A DNA stretch of 13,511 nucleotides, from NCBI GenBank assembly GCA_028681035.1, contig JAQUJJ010000100.1, positions 1-13,511 on the forward strand, in the 5' to 3' direction. A program made the position numbers and the translations under genes. Under the pieces are notes generated by a model. The model saw only the letters and a list, made by a program, of their open reading frames with translations, was not told the DNA's origin and did not search any database. Positions 1-5,610 of the stretch are shown here, one piece after another. How positions within the stretch are numbered: the first letter of the stretch is position 1; every line of letters starts with the position of its first letter. This DNA comes from Candidatus Cloacimonadota bacterium. Its GTDB lineage: Bacteria > Cloacimonadota > Cloacimonadia > Cloacimonadales > Cloacimonadaceae.

Positions 1-419
1 TTGTCCATAAGAGAAAGGGTATCTGTCCAGGCTCTATTTATCTTGTATAAACGCAGCTTAAGCTTGGTGGCAGTTGCTGGAGAGCGTTTAATTAGCATCA
101 GGTTTACATAGCAGCTATCTAAATCTACCAAGTCTATAGTCGCCTGTCTGGGCAAGCCTGTAAACCTAAGATATGCCACTGCTTGTGTATCTTGACAATC
201 TCCGCTCAGCAATTTTGTTTCGCTACCAGTAACAACCCGCAGCGTATCCGAAGGAAAACTGAATCCATCAACAAAGTTATTCGGGTCATCGATAGTTTTG
301 GTGTTTACATTGCTCCAATTATTTCCTGTCAGGTTATTCTTTCTAGTGCATCCCGAAATAGCCAAAAGGCTAAGAGAAATAAGAGCCAGCATGAGTAAAA
401 GCTTTTTAAACGAATCCAT
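1..419 (-). CDS. Lipoprotein, 3' part beyond the left edge
   Basis: This frame opens with ATG at 419 and stays open to the window edge, so about 139 residues are visible and the C-terminus is missing. Residues 1-23 form a lipoprotein signal peptide: two lysines at 5-6, a leucine-rich core, and a lipobox ISG-C with C24 as the predicted lipidated cysteine. The mature part has an AYLRF segment, followed by a KLRLYKI segment and a WTDT segment. This pattern recalls DNRLRE/disaggregatase-type beta-sandwich surface domains, but that is a weak resemblance. A modest ribosome-binding site (TAGGATT) lies about 9 bases before the start. The gene is downstream of dnaA and its 5' leader lies in the AT-rich origin-like block, so initiation and transcription of this gene would affect each other. 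Function is unknown; an outer-surface lipoprotein is likely. Confidence 0.75.
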   Translation of the reverse strand, partial: MDSFKKLLLMLALISLSLLAISGCTRKNNLTGNNWSNVNTKTIDDPNNFVDGFSFPSDTLRVVTGSETKLLSGDCQDTQAVAYLRFTGLPRQATIDLVDLDSCYVNLMLIKRSPATATKLKLRLYKINRAWTDTLSLMD

Positions 420-489
420 AATAATAATCCTATTAATAAGAGATTTTGATAATTAGTAACAGTAGTAGGCTTTGTGTATATGGGGATAA
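420..489 (+). other. Candidate origin unwinding region with DnaA-trio-like run
   Basis: Positions 420-453 are about 85% A+T. They are followed at 454-468 by five consecutive trinucleotides TAG TAA CAG TAG TAG, then by weak DnaA-box-like sequences (TGTGTATAT at 473, two mismatches; TGGGGATAA at 481-489, one mismatch). In Bacillus subtilis the order DUE, then 5'-TA(G/A) trios, then a short spacer, then DnaA boxes written TGTGGATAA is the basal unwinding element. The order and polarity here agree. The weak point is the spacing: the better of the two near-boxes starts 12 bases after the last trio. The call is inferred from architecture only. Confidence 0.5.
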
Positions 490-546
490 TCGGTCAAGTA
501 CTTTCTTTTCTTCATAGCAATTCATCACTTGCGCAGAGCAAGGTGA

Positions 547-669
547 TGTGGATAACTTGTGTACAACTCCAGTGCTAAGTATGCCTTTATCCACCAAGAT
601 ATTCTCCAAGCCCTTTATCCACAAGTTATTCACAGCTATCCACATGAGTTTGTGCACTTGTGTGGATAA
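547..669. other. oriC: DnaA-box cluster downstream of dnaA (origin)
   Basis: Three perfect TTATCCACA boxes are present, at 547-555 (minus orientation), 615-623 (plus) and 661-669 (minus). There is also TTATTCACA at 626-634, which fits the TTATNCACA consensus, and single-mismatch boxes at 587-595 and 636-644. The starts at 615, 626 and 636 are spaced 11 and 10 bases, about one helical turn, as expected for cooperative DnaA loading. The cluster sits between the dnaA stop codon and the AT-rich block at 420-453. Together with the boxes upstream of dnaA it makes a bipartite chromosomal origin likely. No gene is supported between 420 and 809. Confidence 0.8.
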
Positions 670-809
670 CTTTTTGTAAGTCGAGATGTCGAGCTGTCCA
701 GATGTCTTTATGTAGCAAGGTAGTGGACTGCGAGATAAATGTAAGTTACGAAGATTCTCCACAACTGTTATCCTCTCGACCTCTCGACTTCCCGACCTCA
801 TCACTTACT

Positions 810-2141
810 TTAGTTCCTAATATTCTTTATCATCATTTCCACCCGAGAGCGAAACTCATCATCATCACGGAACTGGTTTTCTATCATCTTTTTTGCATGT
901 ATAACGGTGGTGTGATCTTTGCGATTATAGTATTCGGCAATTTCTTTAAGGGAAAGCTGAGGAATCAGCATATTCGCCAAATACATGGCTACCTGACGCG
1001 GGAAAGCCACCTGCTGCTTGCGGGTTTTTTCCATCATCTGCATTTGGCTTAGTCCGTAGGTGGCGCAAACTTGCTTAGTTATGGCATCCAGAGATATATT
1101 GCGTAGCTTTTCGGAGATCATATCAGATAGGATGTCCTGGGCTACGCTAACATCTATATCCTCTGGATTCAGCTTGTTATATGACGAAAAAGCTAATATA
1201 CGGATAAGTGAGCCTTCCAAAGCACGTACACTACTGGTGATGCTTTCGGCGATAAAATTAAAAACACTATCGCTAAGCACGATGTTCTCCGGTTCGGCTT
1301 TCTTGCGCAAAATTGCCACTCTGGTTTCAAAATCTGGGTTTTTAAGGTCGCACATCAAACCGCTTTCAAAACGGGTAACCAGCCTTTTCTCCAGATCAGG
1401 TATGTCTTTGGGAGGACGGTCGGAAGTTAGCACAATCTGCTTCTTGTTATCAAAGAGGGCATTAAAGGTGTGGAAAAACTCTTCCTGAGTGCCTTCCTTG
1501 CGGGATAGAAAGTGAATATCATCCACCAGCAGCAAATCCACCTTGCGAAACTTAGCTCGGAAATCTGGCATTTTATTGCTGCGAATACCATCAATCATTT
1601 CATTGGTAAAAGCTTCCGAAGTGGTGTAATAAATAGAGCAATTACGCCCTTCTTTGGATACAAAATTACCCACTGCCTGCATCAAATGGGTCTTTCCCAT
1701 GCCGCTTTCGCCATAGATGAACAGCGGATTGTAAGTATAACCAGGGGATTCGGCAACAGCTCTGGCAGCACTATAGGCAAAGTTGTTATTGCGCCCCACC
1801 ACGAAATCTTCGAAGGTGTAGCGTTCGTTCAGCTTGGCATTCATGGTAATACGATTTCCGCTATATTCTGGAACATCTCCGCTATCACTGGCAACACGGT
1901 GCGGATGCGTAATAAACTGAATGTCATACTTACGCCCATACAAGCTGTAAGAAATCTCGCTGAGTGCTTCCTTGTAATTCTGGTTCAGGTAATTTGCCGA
2001 GAATTGAGTAGCCACACGGATCATCAATGCCTTATCGGTCATATCCACCAGTTTAGTATCTGAAAACCAGGTCTTGAAACTCTGAGGGTTAATGTTCTCT
2101 TCCAGCTTATCTAAAACGTTTTGCCAAATGTCTTGATCCAT
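810..2141 (-). CDS. dnaA: Chromosomal replication initiator protein DnaA
   Basis: DnaA binds origin boxes, oligomerises with ATP and melts the origin. The 443-residue protein has all four expected parts: domain I at about 1-75 (IWQNVL and the SFKTWF segment), a short linker at about 78-103, the AAA+ domain at about 107-330, and the DNA-binding domain at about 345-443. The Walker A motif GESGMGKT is at 144-151 and Walker B LLLVDD at 203-208. The sensor 1 region LTSDRPP follows at 238-244. The likely arginine finger is R257 in VTRFESG, and sensor 2 is R306 in VRALEG. The DNA-recognition signature reads NRKDHTTVIHA, with lysine at the usual arginine of GGRDHTTV. A TAGGAATT element precedes the ATG. 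DnaA boxes on both sides suggest autoregulation and a nearby origin. Confidence 0.98.
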   Translation of the reverse strand: MDQDIWQNVLDKLEENINPQSFKTWFSDTKLVDMTDKALMIRVATQFSANYLNQNYKEALSEISYSLYGRKYDIQFITHPHRVASDSGDVPEYSGNRITMNAKLNERYTFEDFVVGRNNNFAYSAARAVAESPGYTYNPLFIYGESGMGKTHLMQAVGNFVSKEGRNCSIYYTTSEAFTNEMIDGIRSNKMPDFRAKFRKVDLLLVDDIHFLSRKEGTQEEFFHTFNALFDNKKQIVLTSDRPPKDIPDLEKRLVTRFESGLMCDLKNPDFETRVAILRKKAEPENIVLSDSVFNFIAESITSSVRALEGSLIRILAFSSYNKLNPEDIDVSVAQDILSDMISEKLRNISLDAITKQVCATYGLSQMQMMEKTRKQQVAFPRQVAMYLANMLIPQLSLKEIAEYYNRKDHTTVIHAKKMIENQFRDDDEFRSRVEMMIKNIRN

Positions 2142-2166
2142 AAGTCCAATTCCTATAAAATGTTAT

Positions 2167-2300
2167 TTATCCACATATTGAGTTGGTGCGGTTTACAAGG
2201 CTTTCGGCTTATGCTATATAGCTGATGTCTAACAGATTAGCCTTAATCACAGGCTTAATCTTCTGTTCTCAGCTATAAACTTATCCACAACTTATCCACA
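2167..2300. other. DnaA-box cluster upstream of dnaA
   Basis: Perfect TTATCCACA boxes lie at 2167-2175, 2281-2289 and 2292-2300, all in the same orientation. The last two start 11 bases apart. The first begins 26 bases upstream of the dnaA start codon, in the right place for DnaA to repress its own gene. Between the boxes are a 10-bp perfect palindrome GCTATATAGC (2213-2222) and a small AGCCT/AGGCT dyad. The clusters on either side of dnaA resemble the split origins of Bacillus and Helicobacter. Positions 2310-2570 show nothing further that can be supported. Confidence 0.75.
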
Positions 2301-2573
2301 TAAACGGGATGCGCTTTGCGTAAAAATCTCTCTCTTTGTGTGTTAGCAATTTCCTATGCTTGCTTCGCTCCCAACTTTGCCAAAGAAAACTTCTCCCCCG
2401 ATTTGTCAAGCAGCTAAAAGTCCACAGGATGGTAGTTTACAATATCTACATAATTGCCAATAACCTTAAGTGATATAGCGATACGTACATATCCCTAAAA
2501 TCTGTGCTTTGCTTATTAAGATTATTAACTACTGTAGTATATAAGCTTAGCGTTTTGTGTATTTCTTTCACTT

Positions 2574-2697
2574 GCATCTTCCTTGCTTTTCCGAAACCGA
2601 TTCGATGCGCATCTGAAGGGGAGCCGAACGGGTTTCAACCCGAGGAGATCCCGATCGGACCCCGATCGGATCAGTTTCGGATAAGCAAGGAAGATGC
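2574..2697. repeat. 124-bp imperfect inverted repeat with nested hairpin
   Basis: The arms 2574-2606 and 2665-2697 pair over 33 positions with two mismatches and one G-T wobble. The outermost 15 bp are perfect (GCATCTTCCTTGCTT against its complement). The interior carries a second hairpin, CGGGTT-TC-AACCCG at 2629-2642, and two copies of the palindrome CCGATCGG at 2651-2658 and 2662-2669. A 66-residue open frame runs through it but has no family resemblance and follows the palindrome, so it is not called as a gene. A non-autonomous mobile element or a structured transcript are both possible. Confidence 0.7.
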
Positions 2698-2704
2698 GTT
2701 GTAG

Positions 2705-2724
2705 AGCAGCATTCCAATGCTGCT
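2705..2724. repeat. Perfect 9-bp inverted repeat
   Basis: AGCAGCATT and its exact complement AATGCTGCT are separated by CC. It lies 7 bases beyond the 124-bp inverted repeat. No U-run follows on either strand, so it is not called a terminator. It looks like a short intergenic palindromic repeat. Confidence 0.65.
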
Positions 2725-2756
2725 AAACTGAATCTGCAAAGCTAAGAAAAGACAAT

Positions 2757-2847
2757 TTAACAAAGAGTAAAAGAGTTAAAGAGCAGGTGTATTCGGTGAT
2801 CTCGGTGATGAGCCTGAAAAGCAGTACGCCGAACCTGCTGAACATAG
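2757..2847. repeat. Dispersed repeat A, copy 1
   Basis: The unit starts with TTAACAAAGAGTAAAAGAG and continues through AGCAGGT, a TCGGTGATCTCGGTG core and ACCTGCT. The 7-bp terminal pair AGCAGGT (2782-2788) and ACCTGCT (2833-2839) can form a stem around the core. A second full copy lies at 3157-3248, and truncated heads lie at 3265 and 3456. The sequence between this copy and the first B repeat (2848-3017) is purine-rich, with several CAGAGAA-like words and no gene. Confidence 0.8.
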
Positions 2848-3017
2848 CGAATCAAGCTGAGTTCTTTTTTTAACACAGAGAGAAGCAGAGAAAAACAGAG
2901 AACAGCAGAGTTGGAAGTAACAATAGAAATGTGGAAGTGCATAACCAATAAGCCCGTAAGTAATATACAATTTTAAGCTTTCCAGTATGATAAGTTCGTA
3001 ATCTATCAATCTGTGTT

Positions 3018-3124
3018 ACCAATAAGCCCGTAGGGCGAAATACGATAGCGACGGGTTCGGAGTGCCGCAGGCACGAAGACCCTCGTATAAGTCCAAACCA
3101 ATATAAGCCCCAAAGGGCGACATA
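3018..3124. repeat. Dispersed repeat B, copy 1
   Basis: A GC-rich unit of about 105 bp, of which 73 bases (3025-3097) are identical to 3328-3400. It contains three hairpins: GCCC-GTA-GGGC, GTGCC-GCA-GGCAC and, near the end, GCCC-CAAA-GGGC. The last differs between copies in a way that keeps it able to pair. Short palindromic intergenic repeats of this general look are often mobilised by REP-associated (RAYT) transposases, but none is encoded here. Confidence 0.8.
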
Positions 3125-3156
3125 TTGCGAAACACAGCAAAGTAAAACAGAGAAGA

Positions 3157-3248
3157 TAACAAAGAGTAAAATAGTTAAAGAGCAGGTGTATTCGGTGATC
3201 TCGGTGGTTTGCCTGTAAAGCGGTACGCCGATCCTGCTGACTACATAG
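3157..3248. repeat. Dispersed repeat A, copy 2
   Basis: This is the second full copy of repeat A, 400 bases after the first, with about ten scattered differences. The terminal AGCAGG/CCTGCT stem is retained at 3181-3186 and 3233-3238. The head sequence recurs alone at 3265-3293, just before the second B repeat. Confidence 0.8.
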
Positions 3249-3320
3249 AGCATGAAATGAATAATTAACAAAGAGTAAAAGAGTTAATGAGCTGTCCTGA
3301 AAATAGTGGAAAATGCCATC

Positions 3321-3427
3321 ACCTAATAGCCCGTAGGGCGAAATACGATAGCGACGGGTTCGGAGTGCCGCAGGCACGAAGACCCTCGTATAAGTCCAAA
3401 ACCAATATAAGCCCCTTGGGGCGACAC
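3321..3427. repeat. Dispersed repeat B, copy 2
   Basis: The second copy of repeat B is identical to the first over its 73-base core, then differs by one inserted A. Its terminal hairpin is GCCCC-TT-GGGGC instead of GCCC-CAAA-GGGC. Apparent minus-strand reading frames over 2870-3541 translate these repeats and are not genes. Confidence 0.8.
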
Positions 3428-3455
3428 AATCTTGCTTATGCAGCTAACAGATTGA

Positions 3456-3648
3456 TTAACAAAGAGTAAAAGAGCAAAAGAGGAAAGAGAGGAAGGAGAG
3501 GAAAGAGAGGGTAAGAAAATTAGAGGAAAAAGTACAACCATAGCTGTTATGTGGTTGCAAGTAATAATCCTATCATTCCTGTTGATCTAGGTATCTGCTC
3601 CCCAATCTCTCTTTTTGCTCTTTTACTCTTTTACTCTTTTACTCTTTG
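3456..3648. repeat. Polypurine tract and inverted pyrimidine repeat
   Basis: Positions 3456-3534 are almost all purine (AAAGAG, GGAAAGAG and GGAAGGAG words) and begin with the head of repeat A. On the other side, 3618-3641 is three perfect copies of the 8-mer CTCTTTTA plus a partial fourth ending in CTCTTTG. The two ends are complementary over at least 17 bp (AACAAAGAGTAAAAGAG), giving a large inverted arrangement around 3540-3610. No gene is visible. Confidence 0.65.
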
Positions 3649-3740
3649 TTAAAACACAATAGCGTCCATCCTTACAATCTGCTCTAAATTCTTCTTACCT
3701 ACCCCCCTTTTTTTGTATGAATATGACATCGGTACCTTTA

Positions 3741-3928
3741 TTGTCGTTCCCGCGAAGGCGGGAATCTAGCCCTTCATAATCATATCATTTCAACCAGTTA
3801 CATAAGTTTTAAAACAGCTTAGTGGTTCAGCTTTTTGCGTCCCTGTTCATTCGAGCATTCGTTTTAGTAACAAACGGTTAATTGCTTGTCTTTCAATGGA
3901 CTGGATTCCCGCCTCCGCGGGAACGACA
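3741..3928. mobile_element. MITE-like element bounded by inverted hairpins
   Basis: The terminus TGTCGTTCCCGCGAAGGCGG at 3742-3761 recurs, inverted, at 3901-3928. The two 28-base ends match at 26 positions. Each end is itself a hairpin built on TTCCCGC and GCGGGAA. The 130-odd bases between hold no gene. The GTCGTTCCCGCG-AAGGCGGGAATC motif is a common dispersed intergenic palindrome in bacteria. The inverted pairing suggests a small non-autonomous element, though two independent insertions are also possible. Confidence 0.5.
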
Positions 3929-3986
3929 GTAGTAAATTGAGAACTAAAGTAAGAAACGGGGGGATGCCTAAAAAAGTTGTTTCAGC

Positions 3987-4023
3987 TTGACAAAAGAAAG
4001 GCTTTGTAGTGCATAACACTATA
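3987..4023 (+). promoter_or_regulatory. Possible promoter of the plus-strand defence islet
   Basis: A consensus -35 hexamer TTGACA lies at 3987-3992. The best -10 candidate is CATAAC at 4012-4017, with a 19-base spacer longer than usual and preceded by a G of a possible extended -10. It lies some 60 bases before the start of the helicase-like remnant and is the only good candidate upstream of the plus-strand genes. No experimental or conservation support is available from the window. Confidence 0.35.
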
Positions 4024-4079
4024 GAGATAATTACAAACGAAATCTATGCTTTCGCAGAAAAATAAAGAGGCTGTTGTAT

Positions 4080-4369
4080 ATGAAATCTAAAAACCTTTCC
4101 TCTCTTCGGGATAACAGCTCACGGGGCACAGTGGGGGAATTTATCTCCGATAAATTAAGCCCAAATTGCAAGCTATACTTTGTTTCGGATTATTTTATCA
4201 TCTATGCGTATTTGCAACTTAAAAACAAGCTGGTACCACCGATAAAAGTGTATTGGGGATTGGTATTGATCGCCTTGTTTATAAATCGTATGACATTGCC
4301 GAAAGTAAAACCAATTTGATAGAGGAAGGAAAACATGACTTTTTCAAAGAGAATGGGATGCAAACCTGA
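4080..4369 (+). pseudogene. Frameshifted remnant resembling a PLD-like/helicase N-terminus
   Basis: The start ATG at 4080 follows an AAAGAGG ribosome site at 4064-4070 with 9 bases between. The first frame reads MKSKNLSSLRDNSSRGTVGE, then a stretch ending SDYFIIYAYLQLKNKL. It then turns into an unconvincing hydrophobic tail ending at 4319. A second frame from 4241 (DKSVLGIGIDRLVYKS and onward to KENGMQT, stop at 4369) has normal coding character, suggesting a single frameshift between about 4225 and 4241. The pattern DNS-RG-VGEF-YF-IYAY-LK-L recalls the PLD-like N-terminal region of SNF2/DEAD helicases found in defence loci. That comparison is from memory and moderate at best. The second frame overlaps the start of the next gene by 35 bases. 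It may instead be a small intact gene of 80 residues. Confidence 0.4.
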
Positions 4370-5171
4370 GAAAAAAATACTACAGCTTGAATGTATGGAT
4401 GACGAGTTGAGGAATGATTTACATAATGAAATTCGAAATTATGAAAAAAACTTCAGCACTGACGATTTGTATTATTCAAGCGTTGACTTCATAAAGGTTT
4501 ATCATGCAATCTGGACTCAACTATATAAACTTGATAGCGACTACCTTGAGGAAACACTTATAAAATGCATAAAACAGGAAATCAAACAGAAGTATTCAAA
4601 ATCGACATGGTACGAAGTATATGACTATCTTGAATGCTATTGCAGATTGATAAAGTTACAGAGTGCTGACTATTACACTAAACTCTGTAAAGCACTCAAT
4701 ATTATTCTAGAAAACCATAATTCTGCATATCATATCATTGAAGGTAAGGTCGCGCCAATAAGCACAGAGCAAGAGATTTCAGAGATTTCCGAAGCCTGTA
4801 AATCTGGGCAAAAAGCCATTGATACACATATGAGAAAGGCACTTGAGATATTTTCTCAAAAAGACAAGAAGGATTATGCCAATACCATCAAGGAAGCAAT
4901 CAGTGCGGTGGAAGCCGCTGTAAATCTTATCAATAAAACAGCAGGAAAAACCTTGGGAGATGCACTAAAAGAATTGGATAAGAAAAAGACAATACATCCG
5001 GCATTATCTGATGCTCTACAGAAAATTTACGGTTATACTTCAGACAAGCATTCGGGTGTAAGGCATGCCATTTTTGATGGTGCAAAAAACATACCCGATT
5101 TCGCTGATGCTAAGTTCATGTTGGTAGCCTGTTCTGCGTTTATTAACTATCTAATGCAGAGGAATGCTTGA
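4335..5171 (+). CDS. AbiJ-like abortive infection protein
   Basis: The start is set by a strong ribosome site, AGAGGAAGGA, ending 4 bases before the ATG. Residues 1-30 (FSKRMG, then ECMDDELRNDLHN) match the AbiJ N-terminal domain 4 pattern, which typically reads FSKR-G then MDDELRN-LWN. Residues about 145-275 form a helical C-terminal domain of the AbiJ/HEPN-like type, with IKEAISAVEAAVNLI (185-199), KTLGDALKELDKK (205-217), IHPAL (220-224), SGVRHAIFDG (240-249) and AKFMLVACSAFINYLM (259-274). HEPN proteins usually cleave RNA through an R-x(4-6)-H motif; only R243-H244 is seen here, so catalysis is unproven. The likely role is phage defence by killing or arresting the infected host. The length of 278 residues is usual. 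It lies 69 bases upstream of a toxin-antitoxin-chaperone cassette on the same strand. Confidence 0.85.
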   Translation: MTFSKRMGCKPEKKILQLECMDDELRNDLHNEIRNYEKNFSTDDLYYSSVDFIKVYHAIWTQLYKLDSDYLEETLIKCIKQEIKQKYSKSTWYEVYDYLECYCRLIKLQSADYYTKLCKALNIILENHNSAYHIIEGKVAPISTEQEISEISEACKSGQKAIDTHMRKALEIFSQKDKKDYANTIKEAISAVEAAVNLINKTAGKTLGDALKELDKKKTIHPALSDALQKIYGYTSDKHSGVRHAIFDGAKNIPDFADAKFMLVACSAFINYLMQRNA

Positions 5172-5194
5172 GAAGAATTGTAAAGAGGCAAAAA

Positions 5195-5234
5195 AAGGAG
5201 TTGACAATATAGCCAGTTGGCTATACATTGTCAA
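5195..5234 (+). promoter_or_regulatory. Dyad at the toxin start: promoter/operator or SD-bridging hairpin
   Basis: The left arm TTGACAAT-ATAGCCA (5201-5215) pairs with TGGCTAT-AC-ATTGTCAA (5218-5234): 15 pairs with a two-base bulge (5225-5226). As DNA it contains a perfect -35 TTGACA (5201-5206) and a -10-like TACATT (5224-5229) with a 17-base spacer, so the XRE antitoxin binding the dyad would cover the promoter. As RNA, the ribosome site AAGGAG (5195-5200) abuts the hairpin base and only 6 bases separate the other side of the hairpin from the ATG at 5241. Folding would therefore create a normal SD spacing that the linear sequence lacks. Confidence 0.7.
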
Positions 5235-5240
5235 TGTGTT

Positions 5241-5585
5241 ATGAAGCTCTTATATGATCCTCCTGAAATACATGATGTTGTGGTTGAATTATCGAAAGCC
5301 GAGCATGAGTTAACTGAAAAGTATATGAATGTTCTGACATTGATGAAAAAATTTGACTACGATGAACTGGCGCAGCATATCAAAGAAGAGCTGGCTAAGA
5401 AAAATAATGATAGAAGTAAAAGGATCAAGTACATTGAAGATGAGCAGTCTTATGAATATCGGATACCTCCTCAACGCAAACAAGGAGTTCTTAGAATGTT
5501 GTTTGTGGTAGATGATGATTACTATACAGTTGTGATTAAAAAGGTATGGGTAAAGAAAAACGTGCCAAAGAACAAGGCAAATTAA
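5241..5585 (+). CDS. RelE/HigB-like toxin of a TAC cassette
   Basis: This frame encodes 114 residues from ATG 5241; an upstream in-frame TTG at 5217 lies inside the dyad and is unlikely. The C-terminal half has the RelE/ParE-superfamily strand pattern: YEYRIP (71-76), GVLRMLFVV (82-90), a DDD turn, then YYTVVIKKVWVKK (94-106). The N-terminal half is helical and charged (about 17-62). Toxins of this superfamily commonly cleave mRNA on the ribosome, which for this protein is inferred. It is followed 25 bases later by an XRE-type regulator and then by a SecB-like chaperone. That order equals the HigB1-HigA1-SecB(TA) system of Mycobacterium tuberculosis. The family assignment rests on short strand motifs and context, so another toxin fold remains possible. 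Confidence 0.65.
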   Translation: MKLLYDPPEIHDVVVELSKAEHELTEKYMNVLTLMKKFDYDELAQHIKEELAKKNNDRSKRIKYIEDEQSYEYRIPPQRKQGVLRMLFVVDDDYYTVVIKKVWVKKNVPKNKAN

Positions 5586-5610
5586 GATAGCTTGTTGGAG
5601 TAAAAAAGCG

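Noticed and set aside
678..800. GTCGAG-type words near dnaA and again at 7270-7297 as a regulatory repeat
   Set aside because: The words are short, degenerate and irregularly spaced; no consistent unit could be defined.
433..804. 123-residue minus-strand open frame
   Set aside because: It runs through the DnaA-box cluster and AT-rich block, with a low-complexity leucine-rich end and no family pattern; the origin explains the sequence better.
2504..2704. 66-residue plus-strand open frame
   Set aside because: Most of it is a translation of the 124-bp inverted repeat; no ribosome site and no recognisable motif.
2757..3475. CRISPR array
   Set aside because: The repeats are about 90-105 bp, irregularly spaced and only two full copies each; no 25-40 bp regular repeat-spacer pattern and no cas genes.
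2776..3541. Several minus-strand frames of 60-133 residues
   Set aside because: They share peptides such as RTRRYRISPYG because they translate both copies of repeat B; they are repeat shadows.
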